From positions 62,001 through 126,000 of the forward strand of contig NZ_JBDPMD010000013.1 of assembly GCF_039871875.1 (NCBI RefSeq): a stretch of 64,000 nt of DNA, read 5' to 3'. This DNA comes from Sphaerisporangium sp039871875. Its GTDB lineage: Bacteria > Actinomycetota > Actinomycetes > Streptosporangiales > Streptosporangiaceae. Positions 59,549-64,000 of this stretch are shown piece by piece. The notes beneath the pieces are model-generated. The model was not told the DNA's origin. It searched no databases and saw nothing but the letters and a program-made list of their open reading frames with translations. Numbering within the stretch: position 1 is the first letter of the stretch; the number at the start of each line of letters is the position of its first letter. The position numbers and the translations under genes are program-made.

Positions 59549-60594
59549 ACACCGCGGCCGCCCTGTTGCTGGGCGTGGTGCTGCTGATCGGCAACGGCCT
59601 GTTCGTCGCCGCCGAGTTCGCCGTGGTGTCCGCGAGGAGGCACCGCCTCGAGGAGGCCGCCGCAGGCGGCGGGCCGGTCGCCCGCGCCGCCGGGCGGGCG
59701 GCGCTGCGCAACGGCCGTGAGCTGTCGCTCATGCTGGCCGGGGCGCAGCTCGGCATCACGCTGTGCTCCCTCGGCCTCGCCATGGTCACCGAGCCCGCCA
59801 TCGAGCACCTGCTCGAGCCGGTCTTCGGCTGGGTCGGCCTGCACGAGTCGGTGCGGGTCCCCGTGGCGTACGTGATCGCGCTGGCCGTCATCACGTTCCT
59901 GCACATGGTCGCCGGGGAGATGGCGCCGAAGTCGTGGGCGCTGACCCACCCCGAGCGGGCCGCGATGGGGCTGGCGCTGCCGTTCCGCACGTTCACGTGG
60001 GTCGTCCGGCCGCTGCTCGCCGCACTCAACGGCATCACCAACGCCCTGCTGCGGCTGTTCGGCGTGCACGCCAGGGACGAGCTGGCGACCACCCGCACGC
60101 CGCCCCAGCTCGCCATGCTGGTCGGGGAGTCGGCGCGCATGGGCCTGCTGGACCGGCACGAGCACGATCTGCTCATCCGGGCGCTGCGCGTGCAGTCCCA
60201 GCCCGTCGAGCGCCTGATGGTGCCGATCGCCCGCGCCGCCGCGGTGCCCGTGGGCGCGTCCAGCGCGGAGATCACCGACGCCGCCGCGCGCAGCGGCCAC
60301 CTGCGCCTGGTGGTCAACGGCGGGCGGCCGGAGGACGCGCGGGGCGTGCTGCACGTCCGCGGCGCCGTCGTCGAGCCGGGCAGGACGGCGGAGGAGCTGA
60401 TGATCCCCGCGCCGCGGCTCGCGGCCTCCACGACGATCCCTGAGGCGGTGGCCCGGCTGCAGGACGCCCGGGCGCATCTGGGGTTCGTCACCGACACGCG
60501 GGATCGGGTGACCGGGCTGGTCAGCCTCAGTGACCTGATCGGCGAACTGCTGGACACGCGGGCGCCGGAGAGCGTGCAAGCGGCCGGCAAGTGA
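59545..60594 (+). CDS. CNNM/CorC-family transporter-like protein 2 (no CorC_HlyC domain)
   Basis: 349 residues; its ATG overlaps the previous stop (ATGA). The DUF21 domain contains LMLAGAQLGITLCSLGLAMV and FLHMVAGEMAPKSWALTHPE. The CBS region is weaker (RVQSQPVERLMVPIARAAAV; LGFVTDTRDRVTGLVSLSDL), and the protein ends about 100 residues earlier than its partner, without the C-terminal domain. In actinobacteria such pairs occur in tandem and probably form heterodimers. Confidence 0.9.
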
Positions 60595-60716
60595 GCTGAA
60601 AGTCCGGCCCACTAAACATGCGGCACGAGTGAAGCGGCCGAGAGCCAAGAGGGAGAAAGATCTTCGAGAGACCGGCGGCGGGAGGGGGTGAACCACTCGG
60701 CCGCCGGGAGACCGTG

Positions 60717-60799
60717 TGGGCGAGGAGGGATTTGAACCCTCACATCCTTTCGGACACACGGACCTGAACCGTGCGCGTCTGCCGTTCCGCCACTCGCCC
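60717..60799 (-). tRNA. tRNA-Leu(CAG)
   Basis: 83-base class II tRNA with arms GGGCGAG and CTCGCCC, anticodon stem CACGG/CCGTG with loop TTCAGGT (anticodon CAG), a variable arm and T-loop TTCAAAT. CCA is not encoded. A CCGGCGGC/GCCGCCGG inverted repeat at 60672-60707 may terminate it. Confidence 0.95.
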
Positions 60800-60892
60800 C
60801 TTTTTGAGTGCGTGGAAAGGCTAGCACGGATCCGTGCATGCCACCGAACCCGGATACGATCCTCCTAGACGATGGAGGAAGGGAGGTACCCG

Positions 60893-61633
60893 GTGGGAGT
60901 CCTTCAGCGCTTCGAGCGACGGCTCGAAGGCTTGGTTGAGGGGGCCTTTGCGCGGGCGTTCAAGTCTGACCTTCAGCCGGTCGAGGTCGCCAGCGCGGTG
61001 CAGCGAGAGATGGACGAACGCGCCGCGATCGTCGCCCAGGGCCGCACTCTTGTGCCCAACGACTTCGTGGTGGAGCTGTCGCCGACCGACAGTGAGCGGT
61101 TGGAGGTGTACGCCGACAGCATCAGCCACGAGCTCGCCAACCTCGCCAGGGAGTACGCCAAGGAGCAGGGGTACTCGTTCGTGGGACCTGTCCGGGTTCG
61201 CTTCGAGACCGCCGACGACCTCGCGGTCGGGCTGTTCCGCATCCGCTCGGGGGTCATCCGGGGCGCCACGGTCGAGCAGGACGAGATCCGGCAGCCCGTG
61301 AGCGACCACGTCCCGGGCAGGCCGAGCGCGTTCGGCGGCCGCCCGCGCCTGCTGGTGTCCACACAGGACGACCCGCAGGGGCAGCGGTCCTACGAGCTGA
61401 CCACACCCGTCACGCTCCTCGGCCGGGGCACCGACTGCGATCTGCGGCTGGTGGACCCCGGCGTCTCACGGCACCACGCCGAGCTCAGGGTCGAGGGCGA
61501 CAACGTCTCCCTCGTCGATCTCGGTTCCACGAACGGCACCTTCGTCAACGGCCAGCCGGTGCGCAGGATCGAGCTCCAGGACGGCACACGTGTCACCCTG
61601 GGGCGCACGACCCTGGTGTTCCGGCGCGATTAA
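60893..61633 (+). CDS. fhaA: FhaA: DUF3662 plus FHA domain protein
   Basis: 246 residues from GTG 60893 (GGGAGG 7 bases upstream). The N-terminal DUF3662 domain starts GVLQRFERRLEGLVEGAFAR; after a short linker (no long disordered part as in mycobacteria) the FHA domain carries VTLLGRGTDCDLRLVDPGVS, RHHAELRVEGDNVSLVDLGS and TNGTFVNGQPVRRIELQDG. It binds phosphothreonine on kinases and on MviN, regulating peptidoglycan synthesis. First gene of the FHA-PP2C-FtsW operon. Confidence 0.95.
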   Translation: MGVLQRFERRLEGLVEGAFARAFKSDLQPVEVASAVQREMDERAAIVAQGRTLVPNDFVVELSPTDSERLEVYADSISHELANLAREYAKEQGYSFVGPVRVRFETADDLAVGLFRIRSGVIRGATVEQDEIRQPVSDHVPGRPSAFGGRPRLLVSTQDDPQGQRSYELTTPVTLLGRGTDCDLRLVDPGVSRHHAELRVEGDNVSLVDLGSTNGTFVNGQPVRRIELQDGTRVTLGRTTLVFRRD

Positions 61634-61650
61634 GGGTAGACAGACGGTCC

Positions 61651-62118
61651 ATGTCCGAGCTCACGCTGCTGCTCATCCGGCTCGCGTTCCTCGCGGTGCT
61701 GTGGTTCTTTGTCATTGCCGCGGTCGGCGTGATCAGGACAGACTTGTTCGGATCACGGCAGCCCGCGCCGGTGGCGGCGCGCAAGCCGGCCAAACCCGCA
61801 CGTCAACCGGCCAAGCCCAAGAAGGGGGAGCCGCGCCAACTGGTCGTTACCGGTGGTCCCCTGCAAGGAACCATCATCAACCTCTCGGAGACGCCAATCA
61901 CTATCGGTCGGGCGAATGACGCCACGCTGGTACTCAGCGACGATTACGCTTCGAGCCGGCACGCCCGGCTGTTCCCGCAAGACGGTCAGTGGATCGTGGA
62001 AGACCTCGGCTCGACCAACGGCACATATCTCGACCGCTCCAAAGTCACCCGCCCGACGCCGGTGCATCTCGGTGTTCCGATTCGCATCGGCAAAACCGTC
62101 ATCGAATTGCGCAAATGA
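61651..62118 (+). CDS. fhaB: FhaB (FipA-partner): membrane-anchored FHA protein
   Basis: 155 residues. An N-terminal helix (about 5-28, LLLIRLAFLAVLWFFVIAAV), a Lys/Pro-rich linker, then an FHA domain: TPITIGRANDATLVLSDDYA, SSRHARLFPQDGQWIVEDLG, STNGTYLDRSKVTRPTPVHL. The pThr-contacting Arg, Ser-Ser-Arg-His and Asn are all present. It is a known PknA/PknB substrate at the septum. It overlaps the phosphatase gene by ATGA. Confidence 0.95.
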   Translation: MSELTLLLIRLAFLAVLWFFVIAAVGVIRTDLFGSRQPAPVAARKPAKPARQPAKPKKGEPRQLVVTGGPLQGTIINLSETPITIGRANDATLVLSDDYASSRHARLFPQDGQWIVEDLGSTNGTYLDRSKVTRPTPVHLGVPIRIGKTVIELRK

Positions 62119-63410
62119 CAATCGCACTCCGCTACGCCGCCCGCTCGGACGTCGGCCTCCTCCGCGAAGGGAACGAGGACTCGGCGTACGCGAGCCCGCG
62201 CCTGCTCGCCGTCGCAGACGGCATGGGTGGGCACGCTCATGGTGAGGTGGCCAGTTCGGTCGCCATCACCGCCATGTCGTCCCTGGACCGGGACGCTTTC
62301 GGGGGGGACCTGCTCAGCGCCATCGAGGCAGCGGTGCGCGAAGCCAATCGCAAACTGCACGAGATGGTAGGCCGTGACCCCAGCCTCAAGGGCATGGGCA
62401 CGACCCTCACGGCCATGCTGTGGTCGGGCACCCGCGTCGCTCTCGTCCACGTCGGCGACTCCCGCGCCTACCTCCTTCGCAACGGCGAGCTCTACCAGAT
62501 CACCCACGACCACACCTTGGTGCAGTCGCTGGTTGACGACGGCAGGATCACGCAGGAGGAGGCCGCGAGCCATCCTCAGCGTTCCATCCTGCTGAGGGCG
62601 CTCGACGGCAGCGGCGAGGTCGACCCCGACCTCTCGCTGCGTGAGGCGCAGATCAACGACCGCTACCTGTTGTGCTCCGACGGGCTGTCCAGCGTGGTGA
62701 GCGCGGAGACGCTCCACCACACGCTGACCACGGTGGACGAGCCCGAGACGGTGGTACGCCAGCTCATCGACCTCGCCAACCGGGGCGGGGGCCCCGACAA
62801 CATCACCTGCATCGTCGCCGACGTCGTGGAGATCGAGGAGGGGCAGGTCGTGGCGGGAGACGCCGCGGTGGTGGGGGCCGCCGGCTCCAACCGCCTGCGA
62901 TCACAGCCTCCCGACACCCCGGCGGGGCGGGCCTCCACGATCACCGCACCGCAGCCGGTGATCGTGGACGTGGACACCGGTGAAGAACCCGTGGGCGGCC
63001 CGGCGGCGAGCGCCGTGGCCGCCCCGCGGCGTGTCAGGCGCCGGCGCCTGTGGCCGGTCGCGGTGACCGCGATCGTGCTGATGGCCGTGGTGGTGGGGGG
63101 CGGGGGGTACTACGGCTACCGGTGGACGCAGAGTCAGTACTACGTAGGCGCGCAGGGAGACGAGCTAGTGTTGTTCCGAGGGGTGGACACGAGCCTCGGA
63201 CCGATCCAACTGAATTCCGTCGCGCAGAGCACGGGCCTCTCTCTGTCCTCCATCCCCGAGCCCGAGCGTGAGCAGGTACGGCGCGGCATCCCCGTCCCCA
63301 ACCTCCAGGCAGGACAGATCAAGATCAACGACCTGAAGGCCAAATCGACCGCCGGCGGCGACCAGCCGTCACAGCCGACGGCCTCCCCCAGCGCCACGAG
63401 GTCCTCGTAA
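62115..63410 (+). CDS. pstP: PP2C-family serine/threonine phosphatase (PstP-type)
   Basis: 431 residues from the ATG overlapping the fhaB stop. The catalytic domain (about 5-240) has the metal motifs REGNEDSAY, LLAVADGMGGHAHGEVASS, MGTTLTAMLW, VHVGDSRAYLLRNGEL and GGPDNITCIVADV. A linker, a helix (about 312-334, WPVAVTAIVLMAVVVGGGGYY) and an outer domain ending in a Ser/Thr-rich tail follow. It dephosphorylates PknA/PknB and their substrates. The next gene starts directly after the stop. Confidence 0.96.
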   Translation: MTIALRYAARSDVGLLREGNEDSAYASPRLLAVADGMGGHAHGEVASSVAITAMSSLDRDAFGGDLLSAIEAAVREANRKLHEMVGRDPSLKGMGTTLTAMLWSGTRVALVHVGDSRAYLLRNGELYQITHDHTLVQSLVDDGRITQEEAASHPQRSILLRALDGSGEVDPDLSLREAQINDRYLLCSDGLSSVVSAETLHHTLTTVDEPETVVRQLIDLANRGGGPDNITCIVADVVEIEEGQVVAGDAAVVGAAGSNRLRSQPPDTPAGRASTITAPQPVIVDVDTGEEPVGGPAASAVAAPRRVRRRRLWPVAVTAIVLMAVVVGGGGYYGYRWTQSQYYVGAQGDELVLFRGVDTSLGPIQLNSVAQSTGLSLSSIPEPEREQVRRGIPVPNLQAGQIKINDLKAKSTAGGDQPSQPTASPSATRSS

Positions 63411-64000
63411 GTGAGTGCCGTCGACGTCGCGGCCGTGCCCATGACCGCCAAACGGCGGGGGGCGCAGCTCGTCATGCTCGCCTTCGCCGTCGCGATCGTC
63501 ATGGTCGCCTACGCCAACGTCGGGCTCGGCAAGGACGGCCAGGTGCCCGCGGGCATGCTGGTCTACGGCCTCGGTCTCGGCGGGCTGATGCTGGCCGCCT
63601 ATCTCGTGCTGGCCAAGTTCGCCCCCTGGGCCGACCCCCTGATCCTCCCGCTGGTGACGCTGGTCAACGGCATCGGCCTCGTCATGATCTACCGCCTGGA
63701 GCTCGACACCGATCTGGCCTCCGCCGGCAACCAGCTCTTCTGGACCGCCCTCGGCGTCGTCATGTTCTCCGTCACGCTGATCGTGCTGCGCGACCACCGC
63801 GCGCTGCAGCGCATGACGTACACCGCCGGCTTCGTCGGCCTCGGGCTGCTGGTCCTCCCTCTCGTGCCCCTGCTGGGCAAGGAGATCAACGGCGCCCGCA
63901 TCTGGATCGGCATCGGCGGCTTCACCATCCAGCCGGGCGAGTTCGCCAAGCTGGCCCTGGTCGTGTTCTTCGCCGGCTACCTCGTGGCCAAGCGGGACGT
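63411..64000 (+). CDS. FtsW/RodA/SpoVE-family peptidoglycan polymerase (cut by right edge)
   Basis: At least 196 residues. GTG 63411 abuts the phosphatase stop; ATG 63441 is an alternative. Helices at about 22-40, 50-72, 78-98, 112-130 and 138-158 are followed by LLGKEINGARIWIGIGGFTI and QPGEFAKLALVVFFAGYL, the family's signature (Glu, Asp region with NGARxW and QPxExxK). By position in the FHA-PP2C-FtsW-PBP-PknA/B operon this is the RodA/FtsW-like glycosyltransferase that polymerises lipid II with a class B PBP. Confidence 0.95.
   Translation, partial: MSAVDVAAVPMTAKRRGAQLVMLAFAVAIVMVAYANVGLGKDGQVPAGMLVYGLGLGGLMLAAYLVLAKFAPWADPLILPLVTLVNGIGLVMIYRLELDTDLASAGNQLFWTALGVVMFSVTLIVLRDHRALQRMTYTAGFVGLGLLVLPLVPLLGKEINGARIWIGIGGFTIQPGEFAKLALVVFFAGYLVAKRD

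Overview
This window comes from a high-GC actinobacterial chromosome. Evidence for that is the strong G/C preference at third codon positions, frequent GTG starts, SigE-family ECF sigma factors, F420-dependent enzymes, a bacterial proteasome activator (Bpa), actinobacterial FHA/PP2C cell-division genes and many start codons that look leaderless. The gene content is closest to Streptosporangiales-type genomes, but that placement is inference. The right edge (tRNA-Leu, fhaA, fhaB, pstP-type phosphatase, ftsW/rodA-type gene) is the cluster that in actinobacteria usually lies near the replication origin, with serS and pheA in the same neighbourhood.

1-7 kb: the end of a sensor kinase, a membrane-anchored serine hydrolase and an SRPBCC protein, then about 3.4 kb of island-like DNA. 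The latter holds a degenerate duplication of the 3' half of tRNA-Arg(ACG) with its terminator, the C-terminal tail of a tyrosine integrase, decayed NmrA-like and HxlR-like fragments, and intact VOC, Rrf2 and cupin genes. It ends at the intact tRNA-Arg and reads as the scar of an integrated element. 7-18 kb: S4 RNA-binding protein, an orphan HATPase protein, MaoC hydratase, an ECF sigma factor with a coupled membrane protein, a PPOX protein, an MFS exporter and an LLM oxidoreductase, tRNA-Ser(GCT), divergent YceI and MarR genes around a clear operator, an acyl-CoA ligase and a second SigE-family sigma factor.

18-31 kb: the least characterised part. It holds a cysteine-rich protein paired with a MauE-like membrane protein; an AAA ATPase with an operator-like palindrome and a motif repeated on both sides; an M15 peptidase lipoprotein; three translationally coupled single-pass proteins converging on a multipass membrane protein; a NUDIX protein with a second nuclease-like domain; a permease/TIGR03943 pair behind an AT-rich dyad; tRNA-Ser(TGA); and a ParA/MinD-like ATPase with a very long disordered N-terminus.

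31-45 kb: quinone oxidoreductase, Bpa, HAD phosphatase, cold-shock protein, the pheA-serS pair, envelope glycosyltransferases (GT87-like, MptB-like and GT2) with a large alkaline-phosphatase-like membrane protein, an 875-base non-coding stretch holding a 14-bp tandem repeat, a STAS protein, and an OmpR-type two-component system. 45-64 kb: small membrane proteins with a second YidC, arginine deiminase, an RsbW-like ATPase, a PAS/GAF histidine kinase, Ogt, a CytX-type NCS1 permease under a TPP riboswitch, a secreted repeat protein, rhodanese, Fpg/Nei glycosylase, DM13 and LCP envelope proteins, a CNNM/CorC pair, tRNA-Leu(CAG), and the FHA-FHA-PP2C-FtsW operon, which is cut by the right edge.

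Recurring themes are envelope biogenesis and its phospho-signalling, RsbW/STAS/ECF-type regulation, and leaderless transcription: at least a dozen genes have a TANNNT hexamer 6-8 bases before the start codon.
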